A stretch of DNA of 64,000 nucleotides from Nonomuraea spiralis (GTDB lineage Bacteria > Actinomycetota > Actinomycetes > Streptosporangiales > Streptosporangiaceae). Both the position numbers and the translations under genes were made by a program. Where the stretch lies: contig NZ_BMRC01000004.1 of the NCBI RefSeq assembly GCF_014648435.1, positions 1 through 64,000 of the forward strand. The letters are read 5' to 3'. Below the pieces are notes generated by a model. It saw nothing but the letters and a program-made list of their open reading frames with translations. It was not told where the DNA came from and made no database searches. This document shows, one piece after another, positions 54,552 to 64,000 of this stretch; positions within the stretch are counted from its first letter, which is position 1, and the number at the start of each line of letters is the position of its first letter.

Positions 54552-55679
54552 GTGCGCTTGGCGCGACCCCTTCGCAGACTCTGGCATTTCTTCCGACGCC
54601 CCCGGGTTTTCGACACCACGATCGTCGTCGTGCTCGCCCTGTTCTCGGTCTTCGGAATGGTCGTGACGTTCCTCCAGACCGGGGTCTCCGAGGCGCTGGG
54701 CTCGGCGCATTTCCTGCTGACCAGCGTGATGCTGCTGGCCCGCAGGAGCCGGCCGCTGCTCGTGGCCGGGGCCGTCACGGTGCTCGACGTGGCCGGCATC
54801 GCGGCCGGCCTTGTGACATCGGCCACCCTCCCGGAGGCCATCGCCTTCTACAGCCTGATCCGCTACTCCTCCGGCCGTCCCACGCTGTTCATGGCGGTCG
54901 CCGGGATCACCGCCTACGGCACGGTCATGGAGATCACCGGGCCGGGCGTCGGCCAGTTCCTGGCCGGCGGGTTCGTCGTCGCGATCCCGGTGGGGGTCGG
55001 CGCGCTGGTCAAGGCCAGGGCCGAGCTGAACGAACGCGGCAGGCGCGAGGCCGCCGACGCCGCCGTACAGGCTGAGCGGCGGCGCATCGCGCGGGAGCTG
55101 CACGACGTCGTCGCGCACCACATCACGGTGATCAACGCCCTGGTCGGCGGCGCGCGGGCCACGCTCGCGCCCGAGCAGGAGGTCCCCCGCGAGGCATTGG
55201 AGAGCGCCCAGCAGACCGCCCGCCAGGCGATGTCGGAGATGCGCCGGCTGCTGCACGTGCTGCGGGCCGACGGCAACGACGGCCCGGACGCCGCGACCGG
55301 CGTGGGGGCCGACCGCCTGCCCGCGCTCATCGGCGAGGCCAGGAGCGCCGGGCTGCCCGCCGGCCTGACCGTGACGGGCGAGCCCGTGCCGCTGCCCTCG
55401 GCCGTGGACCACGCCGTCTACCGGATCGTGCAGGAGGCGCTCACCAACACCCGCAAGCACGCGGCCGGCGCCCGCGCCAGCGTGCGCCTGGCCTACGAGC
55501 CCGAGGCGGTCGAGGTCGAGGTGCTCGACGACGGGGTGCCGCAGCCGGGAGGCGCGCCCGGGTTCGGGCTGGGCGGCATGGCCGAACGGGTCGCGCTGTG
55601 CGGCGGCCAGCTTTCGACCGGCCCGCGTCCCGGGGGAGGATTCCGGGTGCACGCCCGCATCCCCTTGGAGGCATCATGA
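54552..55679 (+). CDS. Sensor histidine kinase (HisKA_3 type)
   Basis: A 375-residue NarL-class kinase. Four or five transmembrane helices occupy residues 20-155, with very short loops and no large external sensor domain. The HisKA_3 motif E-R-R-R-I-A-R-E-L-H-D-V has the phospho-accepting histidine at 184, and the ATPase domain follows with A-L-T-N-T-R-K-H-A. The GTG start lacks a clear ribosome binding site, so leaderless translation is possible. Overlaps the response regulator by 4 bp. Confidence 0.93.
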   Translation: MRLARPLRRLWHFFRRPRVFDTTIVVVLALFSVFGMVVTFLQTGVSEALGSAHFLLTSVMLLARRSRPLLVAGAVTVLDVAGIAAGLVTSATLPEAIAFYSLIRYSSGRPTLFMAVAGITAYGTVMEITGPGVGQFLAGGFVVAIPVGVGALVKARAELNERGRREAADAAVQAERRRIARELHDVVAHHITVINALVGGARATLAPEQEVPREALESAQQTARQAMSEMRRLLHVLRADGNDGPDAATGVGADRLPALIGEARSAGLPAGLTVTGEPVPLPSAVDHAVYRIVQEALTNTRKHAAGARASVRLAYEPEAVEVEVLDDGVPQPGGAPGFGLGGMAERVALCGGQLSTGPRPGGGFRVHARIPLEAS

Positions 55680-56335
55680 TCACAGTGCTGCTGGTCGACG
55701 ACCACGAGCTGGTGCGCAAGGGGTTCAGGCTGATGCTCGACGCGCAGCCCGACCTGTCGGTGGTGGGCGAGGCCGCCGACGGCGAGCAGGCCGTCGAGCT
55801 GAGCCGGCGGCTGCGGCCCGACGTGGTGCTGATGGACCTGCACATGCCGGGGCTCGACGGCGTACGGGCGACCGAGCTGATCACCTCGGAGCTGCCGGGC
55901 GTGCGGGTGCTCGCGCTGAGCACGTTCGACCTGGACGAGAACGTGGTCGCGGCGCTCAGGGCGGGCGCCGACGGTTTCCTGCCCAAGGACGTCTCCCCCG
56001 AGGAGCTGATCGAGGGCGTACGTGTCGTGCACCGGGGCGAGTCGGCGGTCGCGCCGCGCCTGCTGACCCGGCTGATCGGTACGTTCGTCCGCGCCGCGAG
56101 GCCCCCGGCCGCGCCCGCGCCGCCCGTGCTGGACGCGCTGACCGAGCGCGAGCGGGAGATCCTCGTGCTGATCGCCAGAGGCCGGTCGAACACCGAGATC
56201 GCCGTCGAGCTGACCGTCTCCCCCTCGACCGTGAAGAACCACGTGACCAGCCTGTTCGCCAAGATCGGCGTCCGGGACCGGGCACAGGCGGTGATCGTCG
56301 CGTACGAGGCGGCGCTGATCAAACCTGGAGACTAG
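55676..56335 (+). CDS. NarL/FixJ-family response regulator
   Basis: A 219-residue regulator: receiver domain with phospho-aspartate 54 (V-V-L-M-D-L-H-M-P-G) and a LuxR-type HTH at the C terminus (L-T-E-R-E-R-E-I-L-V-L-I-A-R-G-x-S-N-T-E-I-A). The ATG is in the ATGA junction with the kinase. Likely controls the ABC exporter that begins 82 bp downstream on the same strand. Confidence 0.95.
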   Translation: MITVLLVDDHELVRKGFRLMLDAQPDLSVVGEAADGEQAVELSRRLRPDVVLMDLHMPGLDGVRATELITSELPGVRVLALSTFDLDENVVAALRAGADGFLPKDVSPEELIEGVRVVHRGESAVAPRLLTRLIGTFVRAARPPAAPAPPVLDALTEREREILVLIARGRSNTEIAVELTVSPSTVKNHVTSLFAKIGVRDRAQAVIVAYEAALIKPGD

Positions 56336-56416
56336 GACCAGGCTCCCAGGCCGCGCCCGGCAAGAACGTCCTCATGGCCGAAGAGAACGCGGCCCCCCGA
56401 CGGCACGCTTGAGTGC

Positions 56417-57307
56417 ATGACGGCGATTCGCGCAACCAATCTGAGCAAGCGCTACGGCGAGACCCATGCCGTCGCGGACCTGTCGTTCGACGTCCAGCCC
56501 GGTCAGGTGACGGGGTTCCTCGGGCCCAACGGCGCCGGCAAGTCCACGACCATGCGGATGATCCTCGGGCTCGACCGGCCCTCCGGCGGGTCCGTACTGG
56601 TGGACGGGCGGCCGTACCGGGAGCATCGGCATCCGCTGCGCAAGGTGGGCGCGCTGCTGGACGCCAAGGCCGTGCACGGCGGCCGCAGCGCCCGCAACCA
56701 CCTGCTGGCCATCGCCCAGAGCAACGGCATCCCGTCGAGCCGGGTGAACGAGGTGCTGGAGGCCGTCGGCCTGCGGGAGGTGGCCCGGCGGCGGGTCGGC
56801 GGCTTCTCGCTCGGCATGTCGCAACGTCTCGGCATCGCGGCCGCGTTGCTCGGCGACCCCGAGATCCTGCTCTTCGACGAGCCGGTCAACGGGCTCGACC
56901 CCGAGGGGATCCTGTGGATCCGTACGTTCATGCGCAAACTGGCCGCCGAGGGGCGCACGGTGTTCGTCTCCAGCCACCTCATGAGCGAGATGGCGCAGAC
57001 GGCCGACCACCTGATCGTGATCGGCAGGGGACGGCTGATCGCCGACACGAGCGTGCAGGAGTTCATCGGGCGCAGCTCGCAGGGCTACGTACGGGTGCGC
57101 TCGCCGCGCCTGGCCGAGGTCGCCGACCTGGTCAAGGTGGGCGACCTGCTGGATGACCACCTGCGGGTCACCGCGATGAGCACGCTGGAGATCGGCACCC
57201 TGACCGCGCGGGCCGGGATCCCCCTGGAGGAGCTGACGTTCGTGCAGCCCTCGCTGGAGGCGGCGTACATGGAGCTCACCAAGGACAGTGTGGAGTACTC
57301 GTCATGA
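56417..57307 (+). CDS. ABC transporter ATP-binding protein
   Basis: A 296-residue ABC-2-type ATPase. Walker A G-P-N-G-A-G-K-S-T at residues 36-44, signature F-S-L-G-M-S-Q-R, Walker B I-L-L-F-D-E-P-V-N-G-L-D, then an H-loop. A C-terminal extension of about 80 residues is usual for bacitracin/nisin-type exporters. Overlaps the permease by 4 bp. Confidence 0.95.
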   Translation: MTAIRATNLSKRYGETHAVADLSFDVQPGQVTGFLGPNGAGKSTTMRMILGLDRPSGGSVLVDGRPYREHRHPLRKVGALLDAKAVHGGRSARNHLLAIAQSNGIPSSRVNEVLEAVGLREVARRRVGGFSLGMSQRLGIAAALLGDPEILLFDEPVNGLDPEGILWIRTFMRKLAAEGRTVFVSSHLMSEMAQTADHLIVIGRGRLIADTSVQEFIGRSSQGYVRVRSPRLAEVADLVKVGDLLDDHLRVTAMSTLEIGTLTARAGIPLEELTFVQPSLEAAYMELTKDSVEYSS

Positions 57308-58047
57308 CAGACATCCTGAGGTCCGAGTGGACCAAGATCCGTTCGGTGCGTTCGACGGTGTGGACGCTGACCATCACCTTCCTGCTCATGGTCGGCCTCG
57401 GCGGTGCCATCTCGGCCGCGTCCAAGGCCACGGCCGACGGGCAGCCCATTCCCGGTGACGACGCCGTCATGACCAGCCTCACCGGCATGATGCTCGCCTC
57501 GTTGTCCATCGCCACGCTGGGCGTGCTGGTGATCTCCAGCGAGTACCGCACCGGCGGCATCCGTACCTCGCTGATGGCGGTGCCGCGGCGGATGAGCCTG
57601 CTCGCCGGCAAGATCGTGGTGTTCACCGTGACGGCGCTGGTCGTCTGCACGGTCGCCGCGGCCGCCGCGGTGGCCGTCGGCCTGGCGATCCTCCGGCCGG
57701 CCTCGGTCGACATGGGCGCGGCGGTCCAGTCGGTGCTCGGGGCCGGGCTCTACCTCACCGTCTGCGGCCTGTTCGGGCTGGGGCTCGGCACCCTCGTACG
57801 GCACACGCCCGGCGCGCTCGTCTCGGCCATCGCGCTGATGCTGGTGCTGCCGCAGCTCACCGGCGTGCTGCCCGGCCAGTGGGGCAAGACCATCGCCGAC
57901 CACTTCACCACCAACGCCGGCATGGAAGTCGTGCTGGACCAGCCCGGCAACCCGCTGGGACCGTGGAGCGGGCTCGGCGTCTACGCGCTCTGGGTCGCCG
58001 TCGCCGTGGTCGCGGGCGCCGTGCTCATGCAGCGGCGGGACGCCTGA
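57304..58047 (+). CDS. ABC-2 family permease
   Basis: A 247-residue membrane protein with six hydrophobic helices and the start L-R-S-E-W-T-K-I-R-S-V-R-S-T typical of ABC-2 exporter permeases. With the preceding ATPase it should form an exporter for peptides, lipids or drugs controlled by the two-component system. It ends 4 bp from the convergent MacB-type permease gene. Confidence 0.93.
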   Translation: MTDILRSEWTKIRSVRSTVWTLTITFLLMVGLGGAISAASKATADGQPIPGDDAVMTSLTGMMLASLSIATLGVLVISSEYRTGGIRTSLMAVPRRMSLLAGKIVVFTVTALVVCTVAAAAAVAVGLAILRPASVDMGAAVQSVLGAGLYLTVCGLFGLGLGTLVRHTPGALVSAIALMLVLPQLTGVLPGQWGKTIADHFTTNAGMEVVLDQPGNPLGPWSGLGVYALWVAVAVVAGAVLMQRRDA

Positions 58048-58051
58048 CCCC

Positions 58052-59232
58052 TCACTCGGCGCGGAGCGCGACGACCGGATCGAGCCGGCCCGCCCTCCGC
58101 GCCGGCGCCACGCCGAAGAACACCCCGACCGCCGCCGACACCCCGAAGGCCAGCACGATCGACCACCACGTGATCGAGGCGGGCACCTGCGTGAACGTCC
58201 TGATCGCGAGCGCGCCGCCCACCCCGAGCACGATGCCGGCCACCCCGCCGACCGTGGTCAGCAACACCGCCTCGATGAGGAACTGCGCCAGGACGTCCCG
58301 CTGCCTGGCGCCCAGCGCCTTGCGCAGCCCGATCTCGCGGGTGCGCTCGCGCACGCTGACCAGCATGATGTTCGACACACCCACGCCGCCGACCAGCAGC
58401 GAGATGCCCGCGATGGCGGCCAGCACGCCGGTGAGCATGCCCAGCACGTTCCCGATCGTGCCGAGCAGCGCGGTCTGGGTGACGCCGGAGAACTGCTCGC
58501 CCGGGTACCTGTCCCGCAGCGCGGCCGTCACCTTGTCCGACAGCGCGTCGATCTCGTCGGGGCCGGACGCGCCGATCGCGAGCCCGTTGATCCGCTCGAT
58601 GCCCAGCAGGCGCTGGGCCGTCGTGACCGGGATGTGCACCTCCTGGTCGCGGGAGAGCCCGAACGTCTGGCCGAGCGTGCCGTAGACGCCCACCACGCGG
58701 AACCTGGCGCCGGAGATCGTCACCTGCCGCCCGATGGGGTCGAGGTCGCCGAACAGCTTGTCGGCCACCTCCGAGCCCAGGACGGCCACCCGGCGGCGGG
58801 TGACCACGTCGGTCTCGCTGAGCGGGCGGCCCTTCTCCAGAGGGCGGTCGAAGATGTTGACCAGGTTCTGGTCGGTGCCCACGACGGTGACGAACGACTC
58901 CACCCGGCCCACCCGTACGGTCTCGCCCGACTGGAGCGAGACGGTCACCCTGCCGGGGTCGCCGACGACGCGGCGTACGTAGGCGACGTCGTCGAGGCCG
59001 AGCTTGCTCTGCGTCGGGGCCGCGCCCAGGCTGAGCCGGCCGGGTACGACCAGGATGATGTTCGTGCCGAGGCCGGAGATCTCCTTCTCCACCGCGTCCT
59101 TGGCGCCCGTGCCGACCGCCACCAGGATGACCACGGCCAGCACGCCGATGATCACGCCGAGCATGGTCAGCACACTCCGCATCCGGTTGACCAGCAACGC
59201 GTCAATCGCCATCCACAACGCCTCGAGCGTGT

Positions 59233-59236
<4 letters not shown>
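58052..59236 (-). CDS. MacB-type ABC permease (FtsX domain)
   Basis: A 394-residue permease with an N-terminal helix, a large extracytoplasmic MacB core and three C-terminal helices. The R-E-I-G-L-R-K-A-L-G-A motif near the cytosolic end is characteristic. With the ATPase and the membrane-fusion lipoprotein upstream it forms a tripartite-like exporter adapted to a Gram-positive envelope. ATG overlaps the ATPase stop. Confidence 0.93.
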
Positions 59237-59945
<709 letters not shown>

Positions 59946-59949
<4 letters not shown>

Positions 59950-61301
59950 GGGAGCGACTGCCCAGGCCGTACGGCGTCGGCGCCCTTGACGACGATGCGA
60001 TCGCCGACGGACAGCCCGTTCAGCACCTCCACCACTGTGTCGCCCTGCGCGCCGAGCTTGACCGTACGGCGCTCGGCGACGCCGTTCCTGACCAGCCAGA
60101 CCACGCTGTCGCGCCCGCTGGTGACGATGGCCGAGGCGGGGGCCGCGACGGCGGAGGGCGACTCGCGCACGGTCAGCCTGGTGACGGCGCTCATGCCCGG
60201 TTTGGGGGTGGGCGCCGCGGAGCCGTCGTCGAAGGCGCCGGGACCCAGCGTGAGGCTCACCGGGTAGCTGACGCCGCCCGTGCCGGCCTCCATGGGCGTG
60301 ACGCCGACGCCCGTCACCCGGGCCGTGTACGTCGCCCCCGGCACCGCGTCCAGCTCGACCGCGGCCTTGGTGCCCTTCTCGACCAGGAGCACGTCCGTCT
60401 CGTCCACGTCGGCGGAGAGGGTCAGCTCGGAGACGTCGGTGACGGTGACGATCGAGTCGCCCGCCGACACCGGCACGCCCTTCGCCACCGGCCCGCCCGC
60501 CCCCGATCCCGCCGACGGCACCGACGGCAGCTGCTGGGCCCCTCCGGGCAACTGGCTGAGCAGGCCGCCGAGCCCGCCCGTACCCCCGCCGCCCCCGGAC
60601 GCCCTGCCCAGCGTGACCACGCCGCCGAACGGCGCCTTGATGGTGAGGGAGTCGACCGTGCCCTTCGCGGCTCTGACCGCCGCCCTGGCCTGGGTCCGCG
60701 AGGCCGCCTGGAGCGAGGCCATGGACGTGGACAACCCGTTCGTCATGCCCGACAGCACGCCGGTGATCGAGCGGTTGAGCTGGGCGGTGATCGAGGCCAG
60801 GGCCCTGGACTGCGCCCGGTGCTGGGCCTGGGCGAGGTCGATGGCGTTCAGCAGTTGCCTGCGGGCGGTGGCGTCCTTGACCTTGCGCGCCTCCTTGCGT
60901 GCCCTGGCGAAGTGGGCGGCCACCTGGCGGTCGAACACCCCGGTGTCCAGGGAGGGCAGGCGTACGGGGGCGAGGCTCGCGGGCCGGATGCCCTTGGCCG
61001 CCTTGCGGGCCTGGTCGAGCTGGTCCTCGGCCTGCGGGGAGCTGATCCTGGCCAGTGTCTCGCCCTTGCGCACGCGGTCGCCGTCGCGTACGTAGAGTCT
61101 GGCGATCGTGCCCTGGGCGGGCGAGCGCAGTGTCGCCGTCGCCCGCGCGCCGATCGTGGCGGGGGCCTCGACGACCTCGGTGACCGGGGCCCGCCGGACC
61201 TCACCGAGCTGGACGTTCGCCGGCTCCTCCGACGAGCAGCCGGCCAGGGCTAAGAGGACGAGCAGCGGGGGGATGCCACGACGGATCGTCACCCGACCCA
61301 T
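59946..61301 (-). CDS. HlyD-family membrane-fusion lipoprotein
   Basis: A 451-residue exported adaptor. A signal ends in the lipobox L-A-L-A-G-C with cysteine 22. A biotinyl-lipoyl-like segment (A-T-L-R-S-P-A-Q-G-T-I) is followed by a long helical hairpin rich in Arg, Ala and Gln (about 80-215), a Gly/Pro-rich loop, and beta-barrel domains. The start at 61301 was chosen to give a normal lipoprotein signal. First gene of the macB-like operon. Confidence 0.88.
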
Positions 61302-61330
61302 CGTAGGAGCAGGGCCTCCCGGTCCGCCGG

Positions 61331-62125
61331 TCAACCCGACGCGAGCTCGCGCCCCCGGTCGCGGGCGGCCTCGATGGCGGCCAGGAACGCGGCGCGCACG
61401 CTGTGGCGCTCCAGCTCGGCGATGGCCGCGATCGTGGTGCCGCCCGGCGAGGTGACGGCCTCGCGCAGGATCACCGGGTGCTCGCCGGAGTCGCGCAGCA
61501 TCACGGCCGCGCCGACGATCGACTGGGTGACCATGTCGAGCGCGGCGGCCCGCGGCATGCCGAGCAGGATGCCCGCGTCGACCATGGCCTCGACCAGGTA
61601 GAAGAAGTAGGCGGGACCGCTGCCGGACAGCGCGGTCGCGGCGTCCTGCTGGGACTCCGGGATGCGCAGCACCTTGCCGACCGGCTTGAGCAGGCCCTCG
61701 GTGTGCTTCAGGTGCTCCTCGCCGGCGTGCGCGCCCGCCGAGATCACGCTCATCGCCTCGTCGAACCTGATCGGCGTGTTGGACATGACCCGGACCACGG
61801 GCACGTCGGCCCCGAGCCGCTGCTCCACGAACGCGGTGGTGATGCCGGCCGCCGCCGTGATGACCAGACGGTCGGCCGGGACGTAGGGGGCGATCTCGGC
61901 CAGCAGGGCCGCCATGTCCTGGGGCTTGACGGCCAGGATCAGGGTGTCGGCCGCCTTGGCCGCCTCGGCGTTGCTGACCGTGCGCACGCCGTAGGTCTCG
62001 CGCAGCGCCTGGGCCCGCTCGGGCCGGCGGGTGGTCGCCATGATGTCGCCCGGTTTGAACCCGGCGCGCAGCAGCCCGGACAGCAGGGCCTCGCCCATCT
62101 TGCCGGTGCCCAGGATCGCGATCAT
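61331..62125 (-). CDS. proC: Pyrroline-5-carboxylate reductase ProC
   Basis: Final enzyme of proline synthesis, reducing P5C with NAD(P)H. A 264-residue protein; N-terminal A-I-L-G-T-G-K-M-G-E-A Rossmann motif, and the C-terminal family signature with T-S-P-G-G-T-T. GAGAGG precedes the ATG. Proline dehydrogenase lies next to it, so synthesis and breakdown genes are adjacent. Confidence 0.96.
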   Translation of the reverse strand: MIAILGTGKMGEALLSGLLRAGFKPGDIMATTRRPERAQALRETYGVRTVSNAEAAKAADTLILAVKPQDMAALLAEIAPYVPADRLVITAAAGITTAFVEQRLGADVPVVRVMSNTPIRFDEAMSVISAGAHAGEEHLKHTEGLLKPVGKVLRIPESQQDAATALSGSGPAYFFYLVEAMVDAGILLGMPRAAALDMVTQSIVGAAVMLRDSGEHPVILREAVTSPGGTTIAAIAELERHSVRAAFLAAIEAARDRGRELASG

Positions 62126-62174
62126 CTCGGCCTCTCGAAACCTCTCGCAGGGGAACGGACGCCGGCCCAGCCTA

Positions 62175-63056
62175 CTAGCCTCTCGACAGCAGCGATCTGA
62201 GGAAGAAGGCCAGGTTGCGCGGGCGTTCGGCCAGGCGGCGCATGAGGTAGGCGTACCAGTCGGCGCCGTACGGGACGTACACGCGCACCTGGCCGCCGAG
62301 ACCGGCCAGGCGGTGCTGCTCGCCGGGGCGCACGCCGTACAACATCTGGTACTCGAAGCCGTTGACGTCGCGGCCGTCGAGCACGGCCAGGGTGGAGGCG
62401 ATCTGGATCAGCCTGGGGTCGTGCGTGGCGATCATGGGGTAGCCGGTGCCCGCCATGAGGATCCTGAGGCAGCGGACGAACGAGCGGTCGATGTCGGCCG
62501 GCCTGGTGTATGCGCCGGGGGCGGTGTAGGCGCCCTTGCAGAGCCGTACGCGGGCGCCGACCAGCTTCTCGCAGCGTTCGATCGCGTCGGGGAGGTAGGC
62601 CTGGACCACGATCCCGACGTCGGGATGCTCCTTGCGCAGCGTGGCGTGCACGAAGTGCAGCCCGCCGATCGTGTCGTGCTCCTCGGCGTCGAGCGTGACC
62701 GTGAGCCCCCGGACGGCGGCCGCCTCGCAGATGGTGGCCGCGTTGTCCAGCGCGGTCTGCTCCGACAGCCGCAGGCCGAGCGCGGTCAGCTTGACCGATG
62801 CGTCGCCGCCGGGCGGCAGCCGGTCGAGGAGCGCCAGGTACTCGCGCACGGCCCTCTCGGCCTGCGCCCTGTCGGTCACCTCCTCGCCGAGGTGGTCGAC
62901 GGTCACGAGCAGGCCCTCGCGGGTCAGCCCGTCGATGACGTCGACGACGTCGTCGGCGACGTATCGCTTGACCACGTCTCTGGTCAGCGGCGATGTGGTG
63001 ATGACGCGTTCGGCGCGTTCGCTCTTGGAGACGGCGAGCATTGCCTGACGGAGCAC
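62175..63056 (-). CDS. Proline dehydrogenase
   Basis: A 293-residue single-domain FAD proline dehydrogenase that oxidises proline to P5C. Segments include V-K-L-T-A-L-G, T-L-D-A-E-E, R-L-C-K-G-A-Y, M-I-A-T-H-D and F-E-Y-Q-M-L-Y-G-V-R. The GTG at 63056 gives a start V-L-R-Q-A-M-L-A similar to known family members. It is about 49 bp upstream of proC on the same strand. Confidence 0.94.
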   Translation of the reverse strand: MLRQAMLAVSKSERAERVITTSPLTRDVVKRYVADDVVDVIDGLTREGLLVTVDHLGEEVTDRAQAERAVREYLALLDRLPPGGDASVKLTALGLRLSEQTALDNAATICEAAAVRGLTVTLDAEEHDTIGGLHFVHATLRKEHPDVGIVVQAYLPDAIERCEKLVGARVRLCKGAYTAPGAYTRPADIDRSFVRCLRILMAGTGYPMIATHDPRLIQIASTLAVLDGRDVNGFEYQMLYGVRPGEQHRLAGLGGQVRVYVPYGADWYAYLMRRLAERPRNLAFFLRSLLSRG

Positions 63057-63122
63057 GTGAACCACACTAACCGCCCGCTTCCTGGGTATATCGATGAACC
63101 GCGGACCTGCCCTTTTCGTCTT

Positions 63123-63599
63123 ATGGATATGCGCACAATGACGACAGCGACTCTGCTCGCCGGATCTCTGGTGCTCGCCACGAGTTGTGCCACATCGCCG
63201 CCGGCCGCCCTGCCGGCGCCGCAGGCGCCAGTCGAGCACGCCGTGACGCCGGTCACCACCGCCCCCACGCCCACCACCGGCCCCTCCAAGGGCCCCGAAC
63301 CGGTCAAGCCCACGGGCGACGCCGTCAACGTGCACAAGGTCCGCTGGACCAAGGCCACGCCCGTCGCGCGCGGCAAGCAGGTCAGACTCACGTGGTGGTC
63401 GGGCGTGGCGCCGTGCACGGTGCTGGACAAGGTCAAGGTCAAGGAGACCGCCAAGAAGGTCACGATCACCCTGTACGAGGGCGCCTCCCCCAAGGCCAGG
63501 AACGTCTCCTGCATCCTGCTGGCTGTAGAGAAGACCACGACCGTCAAGCTCAAGCACGCCCTCGGCAAGCGCAAGCTCGTGGACGGCGCCAAGCCCTAG
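63123..63599 (+). CDS. Small lipoprotein, function unknown
   Basis: A 158-residue exported protein. The signal ends at L-A-T-S-C (cysteine 22), a Pro/Thr-rich spacer follows to about residue 65, and the rest is a Lys-rich beta-type domain with two further cysteines that could form a disulfide. An ATG six bases downstream (63129) is an alternative start; neither has a clear ribosome binding site. I do not recognise the family. Divergent from proline dehydrogenase. Confidence 0.8.
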   Translation: MDMRTMTTATLLAGSLVLATSCATSPPAALPAPQAPVEHAVTPVTTAPTPTTGPSKGPEPVKPTGDAVNVHKVRWTKATPVARGKQVRLTWWSGVAPCTVLDKVKVKETAKKVTITLYEGASPKARNVSCILLAVEKTTTVKLKHALGKRKLVDGAKP

Positions 63600-63712
63600 C
63601 CGCCGTCACACCGGCGTACCGGAACCCATGGCCGGTCGCCCCCGTTACGCCTGTTGTGTGGAATCACGCAGGTTCTTGCCCGATTGCCGGGAATGCTGCC
63701 GCACTCATAGGG

Positions 63713-63733
63713 GTTGAGTCGAGTAGGCTCAAG
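63713..63733 (+). promoter_or_regulatory. HAIR element 1 (HspR site)
   Basis: GTTGAGT, a 7-bp spacer, then GCTCAAG, one mismatch per arm from the HAIR consensus CTTGAGT-N7-ACTCAAG bound by the repressor HspR. It lies just upstream of the -35 box of dnaK. Confidence 0.75.
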
Positions 63734-63737
63734 TCGT

Positions 63738-64000
<263 letters not shown>

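Overview
The window is very GC-rich DNA with strongly GC-biased third codon positions and dense, often overlapping, operons. Menaquinone-type respiration, a complete 14-subunit complex I, Rex, HspR-type (HAIR) control of dnaK, and homologues of the developmental regulators BldC and BldN/RsbN all point to a filamentous actinomycete. The gene content suits Streptosporangiales (a Nonomuraea- or Streptosporangium-like genome); that placement is an inference from gene content, not a database result.

Layout. 1-945 is gene-poor and holds a degraded insertion-sequence remnant. 946-3036 carries msrA with a translationally coupled small gene, then rarD. 2998-20561 (minus strand) is one long respiratory unit: a menJ-like geranylgeranyl reductase, nuoA to nuoN in canonical order, and a long-chain polyprenyl diphosphate synthase, headed by a near-perfect Rex operator. 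20750-24949 holds an XRE/DUF397 pair, menG, a secreted beta-propeller protein, a DUF4229 membrane protein and bldC. 25131-31279 holds a putative metallopeptidase pair, a PLDc_N membrane protein, the system II cytochrome c maturation genes (resA, ccdA, resB, ccsB) and a histidine phosphatase. 31365-34415 holds a guanidine-I (ykkC) riboswitch in front of an EamA-family exporter, then a LysR regulator divergent from a small ORF coupled to a second EamA transporter. 34357-41807 (minus strand) is the heme block hemL, a primase/polymerase-domain gene, hemB, hemD, hemC, hemA and rex, with a second Rex operator in front of rex.

41925-51737 holds a glutaredoxin-like gene, an unusual seven-TM protein fused to an ABM (monooxygenase-like) domain, the bldN/rsbN pair, a HAD phosphatase, an alpha/beta hydrolase with an in-frame 36-bp tandem repeat, an ECF sigma factor coupled to an LCP-family gene, and the block SDR, acyltransferase, epimerase, bS22. 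51913-63599 holds a small excisionase-type HTH gene, a conserved phosphatase-family protein, acuC, a two-component system with an ABC-2 exporter, a MacB-type tripartite exporter, proC, proline dehydrogenase and a small lipoprotein. The window ends inside dnaK, preceded by a clear promoter with two HAIR elements.

How it works together. The redox sensor Rex has its own gene here and operators in front of both its heme operon and the complex I/menaquinone operon, so NADH oxidation, quinone supply and heme synthesis appear to respond to the same NADH/NAD+ signal. Cytochrome c maturation, MenG and MenJ supply the rest of the chain. From memory, the order proC, small HTH, bS22, epimerase, acyltransferase, HAD phosphatase, glutaredoxin, hemA, hemC, hemD, hemB resembles the Mycobacterium tuberculosis Rv0500-Rv0512 region, and hemL, histidine phosphatase, resA, ccdA, resB, ccsB resembles Rv0524-Rv0529, so most of the window looks like ancestral actinobacterial core. 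The accessory parts most worth attention are the riboswitch/exporter unit, the 7TM-ABM fusion, the sigma/LCP pair, the 37-residue small ORF, and the repeat-expanded hydrolase.
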